The translations under genes were made by a program, and so were the position numbers. Under the pieces are notes generated by a model. That model ran no database searches. It saw only the letters and a program-made list of their open reading frames with translations, and was not told where the DNA came from. Of a stretch of 57,378 nucleotides of DNA, positions 50,339 to 57,378 are shown one piece after another; the stretch's first letter is position 1; the number at the start of each line of letters is the position of its first letter. Source of the stretch: an uncultured Muribaculaceae bacterium (GTDB lineage: Bacteria > Bacteroidota > Bacteroidia > Bacteroidales > Muribaculaceae); assembly GCA_905207535.1 (NCBI GenBank), contig CAJLLX010000003.1, forward strand, positions 1 to 57,378, given 5' to 3'.

Positions 50339-52360
50339 TCAGATTTCAACAGTGAGGGTGATTCGGAAATTGCGCTTGGGCATCGGGTAGTTGAGGATCA
50401 CGTCGTAGTCCTGGCTCAGCAGGTTGTTCACCTCCAGGAGGGCGCGCATCGATACGTTGTTGACGTGGAAATCCTTGCTCACCGACACATCCGAGGTGTA
50501 CCAGGGCTGGGTGTAATTGTAGCGGATGTTCTCCTGCTGGTTATAGCGCTCGCCGACATAGATCCAGGAGTAGTTGAGCCCCCATCCGCGCCAGGTGGCG
50601 TTGACCACGGCCGCGCCGGAGTGGCGGGGGATGTAGGGAATCTGGTCGCGGTAGTAATTGTCGGCGGGGTTGGTGACGTCTATGGCCCTCTGGAAGGTGT
50701 ACTGCCCGCGGATGGTGACGAAAAGGTCGCTGACGGGACGCACCGTAAGCTCGGCGCTCACATCCACGCCGCGGATGTCAACCTTGCCAAGGTTGAGCAT
50801 GGTCCAGCGAAACTGCTGCCCTTTTGGATAGGCTACAATCTTGTCTTTCACCTTGTTGTAGTAGGCGTCGACGCTTATGCGGCAATTGTGCCAGAAGCCG
50901 CGGGCGCTGTGGCTGTAGACGATGCCGATGTTGTACTGTGTGACATGCTCGGGATTGAGCTTGGAGTTGCCCATATCGGCGTAGTAGAGGTCGTTGAATG
51001 TGGGCATGCGGAACGATTTCTTGTAAAACGCTCTCAGCGAGAGGTCGGCGGTGCTGCGCAGAGGGTTGAACGAGGCGAAGACAGCCGGGGTGAACACCTG
51101 TTTGTCATTCGGGGACTGCTGTCCGCGCAACTTGTCGTGGATGAAGGTGCCCAAACCGCTGGCCTGTAGCTTGAAGCGCGGAAGGTCGATGGCCGCTGCC
51201 ACGGAGAGGAAATTGGAGAAGCGGTCGGGCTTTGCGAAGCCGTACATGTCGGCGTTGAGGGTGTTCCACATCAGGTCGTAGCTCGCCGACACCTGCAGCC
51301 AGTCGGTAAACTCATACATGTTCGACGACGAGAAGTAGACTTCGCGCTGCTTGTAGAGATTGTCGATTTTCACCTGCTTGTCGTCGTTGTTGACGTAGTG
51401 GGTGCGGTAGAAGGCATATTTGATGTTGTTCATGGTGGTGAACCGCCCGAAATAACCGGTGTAGCGCCCCTGGGCGAAGGAGTTGGTGTCCCAGATGCGC
51501 TCTCCGCGGCGCCACACATTGTTGACGATGGCCCCGGGCACACCGCGCTCGGAGTTGTAGTTGTACACCTTGAAGGTCCAGGAGCCGCGGGCGAGTGTGC
51601 CGTAGAGATTGGCCTCGATGCGGGTGGCGTTGATGTCGCCGTTCTGCCTCACGGCAGTGGTGTCGTAGGCCAGCTCGCCGGCGGGATTGACGCGGCGGTA
51701 ACGGAATTTATATTTGCCACTCGAATTGACCCACTCGGCCGAGAGCGAGGCGTTGACACGGCTCGAGAGCTTCAGCTCTATGTTAGCCGAAGGATTGAGC
51801 AGGTCGAACGAGCCGAATCTCACCGCCGCACGTGCGTGGTACGACTCCCCTTCGTCGAACGAAGGTGTGCGGGTGCGCATGTAGATTGTTCCCGCCGAAC
51901 CGAAGTCCTTGGCCGGCTGAAGGATCTGGCTCTTCTGGCCGTTGTAGAGCGAGAGCGACTCAATGTTGTCGAGCGAAAACTGGCCGAGGTCTATCTGGCC
52001 GTTCTGCGCGTTGCCCAGCTCCACACCGTCGTAGACCACGCCGGTGTGGTTGGTGCCCATCGAGCGGATGTTGACGGTCTTGATGCCTCCCACGCCGCCG
52101 TAGTCCTTCACCTGCACGCCGGCGAAATAGCGCAGCGCGTCGGCCACGCTGTTGCTGTTGAGCCGCTGCAGCTCCTCGCCGCTCAGCACCTGCGCCGGTA
52201 TCACCTCCTTTTGCGGTGCCACGGCTGTCACCACCACCTCGCTCAGGCGGCGAGTCAGCGAGTCGGCCTCAACCTTTCGCTCCGATGCCGATAAGCCAGG
52301 CGCGAGGGCGCAGACAGCTGTGAATGCAAGTAAAAATGGTAGAAATATCCTGGTCTTCAT
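50339..52360 (-). CDS. btuB: TonB-dependent cobalamin receptor (BtuB-like)
   Basis: A 673-residue outer-membrane receptor. A signal peptide (MKTRIFLPFLLAFTAVCALA) precedes a TonB-box-like LSEVVVTAV and a plug domain (LNSNSVADALRYFAGVQVKDYGG; IRSMGTNHTGVVYDGVEL). About 500 residues of barrel strands follow, ending in RNFRITLTVEI. It imports cobalamin handed over by BtuG. The start at 52360 was chosen because a terminator-like hairpin lies at 52373-52402, just before it; longer starts (52372, 52429) would place the hairpin inside the gene. Confidence 0.9.
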   Translation of the reverse strand: MKTRIFLPFLLAFTAVCALAPGLSASERKVEADSLTRRLSEVVVTAVAPQKEVIPAQVLSGEELQRLNSNSVADALRYFAGVQVKDYGGVGGIKTVNIRSMGTNHTGVVYDGVELGNAQNGQIDLGQFSLDNIESLSLYNGQKSQILQPAKDFGSAGTIYMRTRTPSFDEGESYHARAAVRFGSFDLLNPSANIELKLSSRVNASLSAEWVNSSGKYKFRYRRVNPAGELAYDTTAVRQNGDINATRIEANLYGTLARGSWTFKVYNYNSERGVPGAIVNNVWRRGERIWDTNSFAQGRYTGYFGRFTTMNNIKYAFYRTHYVNNDDKQVKIDNLYKQREVYFSSSNMYEFTDWLQVSASYDLMWNTLNADMYGFAKPDRFSNFLSVAAAIDLPRFKLQASGLGTFIHDKLRGQQSPNDKQVFTPAVFASFNPLRSTADLSLRAFYKKSFRMPTFNDLYYADMGNSKLNPEHVTQYNIGIVYSHSARGFWHNCRISVDAYYNKVKDKIVAYPKGQQFRWTMLNLGKVDIRGVDVSAELTVRPVSDLFVTIRGQYTFQRAIDVTNPADNYYRDQIPYIPRHSGAAVVNATWRGWGLNYSWIYVGERYNQQENIRYNYTQPWYTSDVSVSKDFHVNNVSMRALLEVNNLLSQDYDVILNYPMPKRNFRITLTVEI

Positions 52361-52372
52361 TCTGTAATACAT

Positions 52373-52402
52373 AAAAAAGTGCACATCACCGATATGCACT
52401 TT
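52373..52402 (-). terminator. Terminator-like hairpin between riboswitch and btuB
   Basis: Read on the - strand, AAAGTGCA pairs with TGCACTTT over an 11-base loop and is followed by TTTTTT. It ends 12 bases before the btuB start. It probably is part of the expression platform of the cobalamin riboswitch. Confidence 0.65.
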
Positions 52403-52509
52403 GAGGATATGTTTCTTACGAAACGACATTGACCATTATGCCGAGGCTACAACCGCGATTGAAGCCGTGACAACATGAATCCATGCCCGAGAACCCGCAG
52501 GCGCATATT

Positions 52510-52680
52510 CCGGTGGCAAAGTGGGTCTTCTGACTTTTCCCGGATGTCGCGCCTTCTCGCCGCCCGTGGGCGGCAATGGCTGTGCTGCGGCATCTTTTAG
52601 AGTGGGAATTTACAGCAGCGGGTACTGTCACGGATTCTCACCGTGTTCCTTCGGACGACGCCTCGCCCGTCACTTGTTCC
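52510..52680 (-). ncRNA. Cobalamin riboswitch
   Basis: Read on the - strand, the conserved core GGTGAGAATCCGTGACAGTA, then CCCGCTGCTGTAAATTCCC, matches the cobalamin riboswitch. The B12-box-like AGTCAGAAGACCCACTTTGCC lies near the 3' end (52515-52535). A GC-rich stem-loop between them (~52560-52590) is the usual variable arm. It controls the btuB-G-F-C-D operon and should repress it when cobalamin is abundant. Confidence 0.92.
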
Positions 52681-52687
52681 ACTTCTG

Positions 52688-52695
52688 CAAATTTA
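52688..52695 (-). promoter_or_regulatory. -7 promoter element of the cobalamin operon
   Basis: TAAATTTG on the - strand, just upstream of the riboswitch, fits TAnnTTTG. The transcript would start at about 52680, at the 5' edge of the riboswitch. Confidence 0.65.
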
Positions 52696-52804
52696 CCACT
52701 ATTTTCCCACCCCTCCAACATTTCCCTCCCTTTTTAGCGCTTAGGCGTGATGTAAATGGGCTGACGTCGGCTCCAATCACTACCCTATGCTATCTGACCA
52801 GGAT

Positions 52805-52828
52805 ATTCACCGCATTTTTGCGGTGAAT
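52805..52828. promoter_or_regulatory. Perfect 10-base inverted repeat upstream of the acetyltransferase gene
   Basis: ATTCACCGCA and TGCGGTGAAT surround a 4-base TTTT loop. It lies 17 bases before the TAACTTCG promoter-like element and may be an operator or an old terminator. Confidence 0.55.
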
Positions 52829-52845
52829 AAATCAAGGAAAATTTG

Positions 52846-52853
52846 TAACTTCG
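52846..52853 (+). promoter_or_regulatory. Variant -7 promoter element
   Basis: TAACTTCG lies 44 bases before the start at 52898. The same variant (CG for TG) occurs before surE at 34645-34652. Confidence 0.4.
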
Positions 52854-52897
52854 CAACGTTATACCTCCATTTCCACTTACCCACCACTCCGTAGCCG

Positions 52898-53458
52898 ATG
52901 CTTCTGTCACGATTATTTTTCAAATTTTTAAGCATAGCCGAGCCCCAAGCGCTCCGCGCCATCCGTGTTGACGCTCAGGCTTATATGGATTTTCGCCAAA
53001 TCGCGGCATCGCCTCACGACGCGGAGCGCCTTTTCGCGCGATTTTCGGAGTTTCGCAGCATCGTCTATTACCGCATCAGCCGACGCTCACGCTATCCCTG
53101 GAAATGGTTCTTCCCGCCCGAACACACACTGCATATCATGTCCGACTCCATAGCTCCGGGCATCATTTTCATGCATGGATTCGCCACCATCGTCAACGGC
53201 ACCACCGAGCCCGATGTAGTAGTATATCAGCAGGTTACCGTAGGCTTCGCCAAGACGGGGCGCCCCCATCTGCGCCGTGGATCCACCATATGCTGCGGAG
53301 CCAAAGTCCTCGGCCCGGTCACCGTGGGTGAGAATGCCACCGTAGGTGCCAACGCCGTAGTCACCAAAGATGTGCCCGACAATGCCATCGTGGCCGTCAT
53401 CCCCGCCAAAATCATCGGCTGGAACACCCACCGCGCCATCCGCGCCGGCCGCGAGTAG
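52898..53458 (+). CDS. Serine O-acetyltransferase-like hexapeptide-repeat protein
   Basis: A 186-residue protein with a short helical N-terminus (~1-60), then left-handed beta-helix repeats of the serine acetyltransferase kind: HTLHIMSDSIAPGIIFMHGFATIVNG, VVYQQVTVGFAKTGRPHLRRGST, GAKVLGPVTVGENATVGANAVVTKDVP. His in FMHGF matches the catalytic region of CysE. It is shorter than classical CysE, so it could be a CysE-like enzyme or an acetyltransferase of a surface-sugar pathway. It stands alone, divergent from the cobalamin operon. Confidence 0.75.
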   Translation: MLLSRLFFKFLSIAEPQALRAIRVDAQAYMDFRQIAASPHDAERLFARFSEFRSIVYYRISRRSRYPWKWFFPPEHTLHIMSDSIAPGIIFMHGFATIVNGTTEPDVVVYQQVTVGFAKTGRPHLRRGSTICCGAKVLGPVTVGENATVGANAVVTKDVPDNAIVAVIPAKIIGWNTHRAIRAGRE

Positions 53459-53580
53459 CCCCTTCATCCCCTCACGATTAGCGCCTCCACTCTTGCGATT
53501 AGCCCCCTCCACACCTCTCGCGAATCCTCCCTCCCCTCTCTCGAGTAGCCTCTTCCCGTTTTTTTATAAAACTAAAAAAA

Positions 53581-53649
53581 TAGTTGGCTGAAAATTTGGC
53601 CAACTAAAATATTAGTTTTACCTTTGGCTCGTCAACTAATTTATTAGTT
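53581..53649. promoter_or_regulatory. Palindromic operators for the BlaI-type repressor
   Basis: Two identical palindromes AACTAA-N4-TTAGTT lie at 53602-53617 (between the -33 and -7 boxes) and 53634-53649 (after the transcription start), 32 bases apart. A further inverted repeat TAGTTGGC (53581-53588) / GCCAACTA (53599-53606) overlaps the first. BlaI/MecI repressors bind such TA-rich palindromes, so this is probably the autoregulatory site. Confidence 0.7.
53595..53626 (+). promoter_or_regulatory. Promoter of blaI-blaR1
   Basis: TTTG (53595-53598), a 20-base spacer and TACCTTTG (53619-53626) match the Bacteroidota consensus and lie between and over the palindromic operators. Confidence 0.7.
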
Positions 53650-53809
53650 ACCATCCAAGATGCCGATTAGCTGCCATCTAAGATGCTGTCTAATCACCAT
53701 CAACAGCACTGTCAAAACCCCATCAACGGCACTGTGCTGAGGACGAAGTCCGAAGTTCACCCGGATGGCCACTAAGCTCTAAGCTCTGAGCACTAAGAAC
53801 TAAAAAAAT

Positions 53810-54196
53810 ATGTCTCGTCCCCGATCCCAACACCCCAAGCTCAGCGACCGCGAAGCTGAAATCATGCACATGCTCTGGAAGCGCGGCCCGCTCTATGTGC
53901 GCGAAATGCTCGAAAGCTATCCCGAGCCGCGTCCCCACTTCAACAGCGTGTCCACCACAGTGCGTATCCTCGAAGACAAAGGGTATGTGAGCCACGAAGC
54001 CATCAGCGGTTCGCATCGCTACTATGCAGTGGCGCAGCCATCTGACTTTGCCGGCCGCTCGCTGGCACAGATCATCCGCAACTTTTTCGACGGCTCGGCC
54101 CAGGCCGCCGTCTCCGCCCTTGTCAAGGAGGAGAAAATCTCCATCGAGGAGCTTCGCGAGATCATCGAAACAGTAGAACGAAACAATAAATCGTGA
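53810..54196 (+). CDS. BlaI/MecI/CopY-family transcriptional repressor
   Basis: A 128-residue winged-helix repressor. LSDREAEIMHMLWKRGPLYVREMLE, HFNSVSTTVRILEDKGYVSHE and SGSHRYYAV are the family's DNA-binding helices and wing. The C-terminal ~60 residues form the dimer helices, with the protease-cleavage site expected near the middle. It overlaps the M56 peptidase gene by 4 bases (GTGA), the standard regulator-sensor pair. The palindromes upstream are its likely operators. Confidence 0.93.
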   Translation: MSRPRSQHPKLSDREAEIMHMLWKRGPLYVREMLESYPEPRPHFNSVSTTVRILEDKGYVSHEAISGSHRYYAVAQPSDFAGRSLAQIIRNFFDGSAQAAVSALVKEEKISIEELREIIETVERNNKS

Positions 54197-55482
54197 CCGC
54201 TATGGGAGCCTTTGCCGCATATACATTCGTAGCCGGGATAGTACTGGCGGCAGCATACCTGATCTATCAGTGGCTGCTGTCGGGCGAAAATCAGCCGACA
54301 TTCAATCGCGCCGTGCTGCTGTCGGTCTATGCCTTAGCATTTCTCTCGCCGCCGCTGCTCGCCCTTGGAGGCGCAGCATCAGCGTCGGGGGCAACCGGAG
54401 CGATAACCCTCGGCGAGGTCAGCGCCACACTTGCCGACACGCCTCACGGCGGCTCCACCTTCATTGAGATTTTGCTTTGGATCTATCTTGCCGGGATGAT
54501 TGCCACCGCACTTTGGACCCTCGCGGGCGTCGTAAAGATCACGCGGCTGGTGGCATCGGGCGAGAAGGTGCGCGAGGAGCATTGCACCATAGTGCTGCTC
54601 GACCGGGCTGACATCGCTCCCTTCAGCTGGGGGAGGTATGTGGTGATGAGCCGTAACGAGGATGCCGATGCCGCGTCCATCATCCTCTGCCACGAAAAGG
54701 CGCATATCGGCCTGCAGCATTTCGCCGATCTGCTGCTCGCACAAGCCGTGTGCATCGTGCTGTGGTACAATCCCGCCTCATGGCTGATGATATCGGCACT
54801 GAAATCGGTGCACGAATATCAGGCAGACAGCCGGGTGCTCGCCACGGGCATCAGTCCGCGGCAATATCAGATGTTTTTAATACAAAAGGCCATTGGCGTT
54901 AGATTCCAGTCGCTCGCCAACAGCCTTAATCACAGTAATCTTAAACAACGTATCACTATGATGTACAATCGAAAGTCCTCAGCATGGCGGCGCAGCCGGG
55001 CGCTGGCCGTCGTGCCGGCTGTGGCGCTTGCGTTCGCGCTCATGCAGATCCCGTCGGTAAGCCATGCCATCGACGCGGCCGCCTCAACGAGCCTCACCGT
55101 CAGCGCCGCTCCCTCAGCCACCGGCAAAGTTAGCAAAACCGCGGCGAAAAAGCAAACAGCTGCACAAACGCCGACCGACCACCCCGAAGTGTTGCCGAAA
55201 TTTCCCGGCGGCGAAGTGGCAATGATGCGCTACCTCATGGAAAATGTGAAGTATCCTGAGGCCGCAATCAACGACTCCATACAAGGGAGGGTGGTACTGC
55301 GCATGACCATCGGCACCGACGGCTCTGTGGGCGACATCGAGGTGTTGCGCCCCGTAGATCCCCGGCTCGACGCCGAGGCCATCCGCGTGGTCAAATCTAT
55401 GCCCCGCTTTACTCCCGGCGAGAGCCACGGCGAGAAAGTAGCCTGCAACTATGTGCTCCCCATCAACTTCTCGCTGAAGTGA
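54193..55482 (+). CDS. BlaR1-type M56 peptidase with C-terminal TonB-like domain
   Basis: A 429-residue membrane protein with a GTG start overlapping the repressor stop; an ATG at 54202 is an alternative. Membrane helices lie at ~8-28, 40-58 and 92-115. The M56 zinc motif is HEKAH (167-171), with VHEYQAD as the further ligand region. A helix near 265-285 precedes a Thr/Ala/Lys-rich linker. The last ~95 residues (FPGGEVAMMRYLMENVKYPEAAI; GRVVLRMTIGTDGSVGDIEV) are a TonB C-terminal-type domain in the periplasm. It probably senses an envelope signal and cleaves the BlaI-type repressor. No penicillin-binding sensor domain is present, so beta-lactam is not necessarily the signal. Confidence 0.9.
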   Translation: MTAMGAFAAYTFVAGIVLAAAYLIYQWLLSGENQPTFNRAVLLSVYALAFLSPPLLALGGAASASGATGAITLGEVSATLADTPHGGSTFIEILLWIYLAGMIATALWTLAGVVKITRLVASGEKVREEHCTIVLLDRADIAPFSWGRYVVMSRNEDADAASIILCHEKAHIGLQHFADLLLAQAVCIVLWYNPASWLMISALKSVHEYQADSRVLATGISPRQYQMFLIQKAIGVRFQSLANSLNHSNLKQRITMMYNRKSSAWRRSRALAVVPAVALAFALMQIPSVSHAIDAAASTSLTVSAAPSATGKVSKTAAKKQTAAQTPTDHPEVLPKFPGGEVAMMRYLMENVKYPEAAINDSIQGRVVLRMTIGTDGSVGDIEVLRPVDPRLDAEAIRVVKSMPRFTPGESHGEKVACNYVLPINFSLK

Positions 55483-55520
55483 CCCACTGAAACAGCTGAA
55501 GTGACACTCGAAAACAACTC

Positions 55521-55557
55521 AAGTGCCGCAACCGCCTGAACGACGGCTGCGGCACTT
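55521..55557 (+). terminator. Intrinsic terminator of the blaI-blaR1 pair
   Basis: Arms AAGTGCCGCA (55521-55530) and TGCGGCACTT (55548-55557) pair perfectly over a 17-base loop that can itself pair (CCG/CGG). It lies 38 bases after the stop. Confidence 0.7.
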
Positions 55558-55598
55558 TCGCCCTAATGTACTATGAGATGGGTAGGGAATAAATCTTT

Positions 55599-56222
55599 TT
55601 AAATAGCAGCCTCTTCGGTTGTCTCCTCCTCCACTACTACCGGCTCAGCCGGCTCGGAGAGCTTGTCGTCGATCGACTTGGCCGAGTTGGCGATGCTTGC
55701 CAGAGCCAGACAGCCCTCCGCTAAGAAGCGGCTCATAAGCACTATGATGTATCCTCCGATAGGATAAATCACTAAACCGGCGACACTGATGTATGTGTGG
55801 AAGTAATATCTCAGCTCCGAACCGCCGAAAATCAATAAGAGCAATACGATGGCAAATCCGCCAACGCCTAACATTGCGCCGAGCCATTCGCCTGCGGTCT
55901 GGATAAAGTTGGCTACCAGGGGGATAGCCACGAAACGCGACGATCCCTTAGCTTCGAGGTTGAGGGCCTTGCAGCGTTTGAACCATATGGCCATTCCCAT
56001 ATAAGCCAACGCAATAGCTACAAGTATAACCAGCACCAAACCGAAGCGGAGACCTCCGGTTACCCATTCCCATGCGTCGCTTACCATTTTGATAGCGTAG
56101 ATCGGGAGCAAGATGTTCAGCAAGCCGATGATGATGTAGAGCCACTTGAAGGGCTGACGGAAGAACTTGTTGGAGTCAACATAGTTGAACATCGGATTAA
56201 GAATACTAAAAAATTTGTCCAT
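55599..56222 (-). CDS. Multi-pass membrane protein, unknown function
   Basis: A 207-residue protein with four to five hydrophobic segments: ~27-47 (WLYIIIGLLNILLPIYAI), ~58-80, ~98-110, ~116-132 (GGFAIVLLLLIFGG) and ~145-165. A charged, acidic C-terminal tail follows (SEPAEPVVVEEETTEEAA). It has no signal peptide and no enzyme motif. It stands alone, with AT-rich sequence upstream. No family was recognised. Confidence 0.75.
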   Translation of the reverse strand: MDKFFSILNPMFNYVDSNKFFRQPFKWLYIIIGLLNILLPIYAIKMVSDAWEWVTGGLRFGLVLVILVAIALAYMGMAIWFKRCKALNLEAKGSSRFVAIPLVANFIQTAGEWLGAMLGVGGFAIVLLLLIFGGSELRYYFHTYISVAGLVIYPIGGYIIVLMSRFLAEGCLALASIANSAKSIDDKLSEPAEPVVVEEETTEEAAI

Positions 56223-56566
56223 AACAAATCTATTAAATTGGTGATAAAAAAAGCTTTCTTCGATTAGGTATTAGAATAAATATACACTTCAAAAGGCTTA
56301 AAATAGGTATCCACTGCTCAGGGCTTAGAATAAATATTTACTATTTCACGCTTTCCTGCATAATCATTCATCAGCCTCCCCCCTCTTTCACGCAAATTTA
56401 AAAACTATTATTTTATTTTCAAAATATTTTGCCATATTTCCGCACGAATCGACATCAAAACGATTGTGATTGCAATCGCGTTTTTTGAACATAATCCTCC
56501 ACCTTTCTGTTTGTAATACTGAGAGGGCATAAAGCCCTCATCATACTCTCAAAACCCAAAACAAAA
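56223..56566. other. AT-rich intergenic region upstream of the cupin gene
   Basis: This 344-base gap holds no gene. Visible are two direct copies of TTAGAATAAATAT (56271-56283 and 56325-56337), a palindrome GATTGCAATC (56468-56477) in a wider CGATTG/CAATCG repeat, and a GAGGGC-ATAAA-GCCCTC hairpin (56523-56539) in the likely leader of the cupin gene. Confidence 0.6.
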
Positions 56567-56902
56567 ATGCTGGAAACAGAATACAAATTCGCAGAAGTTT
56601 ACGATCTCGCCAAGCTGCTCGATGCCGCTGCCGACCGTGTGCAGTTCAAAAACATCTTCAATAACGCCAACGGAGGCGTGGCCCTGCTGGCTTTCAAGGC
56701 CGGGCAACATCTCGACACCCATCTCGCACCCGCCGAAGTGATGGTGTATGTAGTGGAAGGTGAAGTAGTGTTCACCATGTTCGATAAGCCCCACACCCTC
56801 CAGGCCAACTCCTTCATGCTCATGGGCGAAGGTGTGCCTCACAGCGTTGTCGCCAACACCGACGCCAAAGTGATGCTTGTCAAAATCAAGAGCGAAAGCT
56901 GA
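56567..56902 (+). CDS. Small cupin-domain protein
   Basis: A 111-residue single-cupin protein. The beta-barrel motifs are AGQHLDTHLAPAEVMVYVVEGEV and MLMGEGVPHSVVANTDAK, which supply two to three His and Glu metal ligands. Such proteins can be small dioxygenases, isomerases or sensors. It lies 56 bases before a rubredoxin gene in the same direction, hinting at an oxygen- or redox-related pair. Confidence 0.85.
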   Translation: MLETEYKFAEVYDLAKLLDAAADRVQFKNIFNNANGGVALLAFKAGQHLDTHLAPAEVMVYVVEGEVVFTMFDKPHTLQANSFMLMGEGVPHSVVANTDAKVMLVKIKSES

Positions 56903-56958
56903 TACACAGCCCCCTCTCTGCCATCTAAATTCATTAGCCACCGATAAAACTAACAACT

Positions 56959-57126
56959 ATGGACAATCAGAACTACGTATGCGAAGTGTGCGGCTACGTC
57001 TACGATCCCGCCGTAGGCGATCCCGACCACGGTATCAAGCCCGGAACATCATTTGCCGACCTGCCCGACGACTGGGTTTGCCCCATCTGCGGCGTAGGCA
57101 AAGACCAGTTCGCCCCCGACAAATAA
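56959..57126 (+). CDS. Rubredoxin
   Basis: A 55-residue iron protein. Both Cys pairs are present: YVCEVCGYVYDPAVGD near the N-terminus and WVCPICGVGKDQF near the C-terminus, together binding one Fe. The residues between (HGIKPGTSFADLPDDW) are typical of the family. It carries single electrons, often to oxygen- or peroxide-reducing enzymes in anaerobes. It follows the cupin gene and ends before a repeat and the tRNA terminator. Confidence 0.95.
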   Translation: MDNQNYVCEVCGYVYDPAVGDPDHGIKPGTSFADLPDDWVCPICGVGKDQFAPDK

Positions 57127-57204
57127 CGTCCCCTTCCCCTAAAGTTCGTAACAAAGGCTGGTGCGGGCGCTGAATACAGCGCCCCTACTGCCAGTGCCAA
57201 TATA

Positions 57205-57237
57205 TTTTTAGTTATCAAAGCTTTAGCTTTGATCATG
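57205..57237 (-). repeat. Dispersed 33-base repeat with inner palindrome, copy 2
   Basis: This is the exact reverse complement of 31569-31601. Next to it lie GCGCCCCTACTGCC (57179-57192), also the reverse of a block near copy 1, and a GGGCGCTG-AATA-CAGCGCCC hairpin (57165-57184). Confidence 0.75.
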
Positions 57238-57270
57238 CAGCGGATGTTTTTTATAACGCAAGAGGGGAAC

Positions 57271-57316
57271 ACCAAAAAAGCGAACACAGATTTTACTCTG
57301 TCTTCGCTTTTTTGGT
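57271..57316 (-). terminator. Terminator of the tRNA gene
   Basis: Two 20-base arms (57271-57290 and 57297-57316) pair with a single mismatch around a 6-base loop. The A/T ends give T-runs on both strands. The outer arm includes the last bases (ACCA) of the tRNA. Confidence 0.75.
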
Positions 57317-57378
57317 GGAGTACAGCGGACTCGAACCGCTCACCTCGACACTGCCAGTGTCGCGCTCTAGCCAGATGA
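57313..57378 (-). tRNA. tRNA-Ala(GGC), partial
   Basis: Read on the - strand, the sequence has a D-arm region (GGCTAGAGC), an anticodon stem CGACA/TGTCG around loop CTGGCAG (anticodon GGC, Ala), a variable AGGTG, a T-arm AGCGG-TTCGAGT-CCGCT, the acceptor strand GTACTCC, then A and an encoded CCA. The 5' part lies outside the window. Confidence 0.85.

Larger units (their letters stand above)
53459..53809. other. Intergenic region upstream of blaI
   Basis: This 351-base gap holds no gene. It carries C/T-rich sequence, the blaI promoter with palindromic operators, imperfect repeats of CCATCNAAGATGC near 53650-53690, and CTAAG-type short repeats at 53771-53803. Confidence 0.6.

Noticed and set aside
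53810..55482. A beta-lactam resistance operon
   Set aside because: The repressor and protease resemble BlaI and BlaR1, but no beta-lactamase gene or penicillin-sensing domain is present.

Overview
This window looks like a chromosomal segment of a GC-rich gut Bacteroidota, order Bacteroidales and probably Muribaculaceae-like; the family level is inference. Supporting signs are many promoters of the form TTTG-N18-22-TAnnTTTG, mostly weak Shine-Dalgarno sequences, lipoproteins with a short lipobox, a TonB-linked cobalamin importer with a BtuG-type beta-propeller, DUF4230, META/HslJ, DUF3737 and DUF2027-Smr proteins, BlaI with an M56-TonB fusion, and an NADP-type glutamate dehydrogenase. No CRISPR array, prophage, insertion sequence or rRNA operon was seen.

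Layout. (1) 81-7365 is an accessory-looking run of eleven mostly unnamed genes plus one decayed gene, all on the + strand. It holds small soluble proteins, a coiled coil, a PD-(D/E)XK-like protein, a pyroglutamyl peptidase overlapping a voltage-sensor channel with a large cytosolic tail, a 52-residue basic protein, a broken DUF4230 lipoprotein, an Ala-rich coiled coil and a membrane-anchored extracytoplasmic protein. It ends in a clear terminator. (2) 7659-11193 is a DUF3737/PatB/MATE operon. (3) 11283-17341 on the - strand holds a very large protein with a C-terminal Schlafen AlbA_2-like domain, an aminotransferase, a PepSY-like protein and a lipoprotein. (4) 17512-22120 holds a secreted RP/GNGH-repeat protein, a remnant of a GH27 alpha-galactosidase, then pdxA, an EFR1-type ferredoxin-flavodoxin and a DUF2027-Smr protein. 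(5) queA, cardiolipin synthase and an LtaS-like phosphatase-superfamily protein follow. (6) 27234-30945 is a two-gene cassette of a RecD/Dda-like SF1 helicase and a TPR protein with C-terminal OB/S1-like domains, reminiscent of conflict systems.

(7) 31136-34461 holds a small protein with a T9SS-like C-terminal domain, a double META-domain lipoprotein, and parB and parA. (8) 34680-44425 is mostly housekeeping: surE, gdhA with a striking operator-like inverted repeat in its promoter, parE, coaD, an S41 processing protease, an acyl-CoA synthetase and a GNAT acetyltransferase. (9) 44480-52695 is a complete cobalamin uptake operon on the - strand: promoter, cobalamin riboswitch, terminator-like hairpin, btuB, btuG, a surface PKD-like lipoprotein, btuF, btuC, btuD and a DUF2284 metal-binding protein coupled by a 4-base overlap. 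(10) 52898-57378 holds a serine-acetyltransferase-like protein, a blaI/blaR1-type pair with palindromic operators over its promoter, a membrane protein, a cupin, a rubredoxin and a partial tRNA-Ala(GGC) on the - strand.

The best candidates for undescribed biology are the 81-7365 gene run and the helicase/TPR-OB cassette. The Schlafen-domain giant protein and the DUF2284 member of the B12 operon come next. All family names come from reading motifs by eye; no database search was run.
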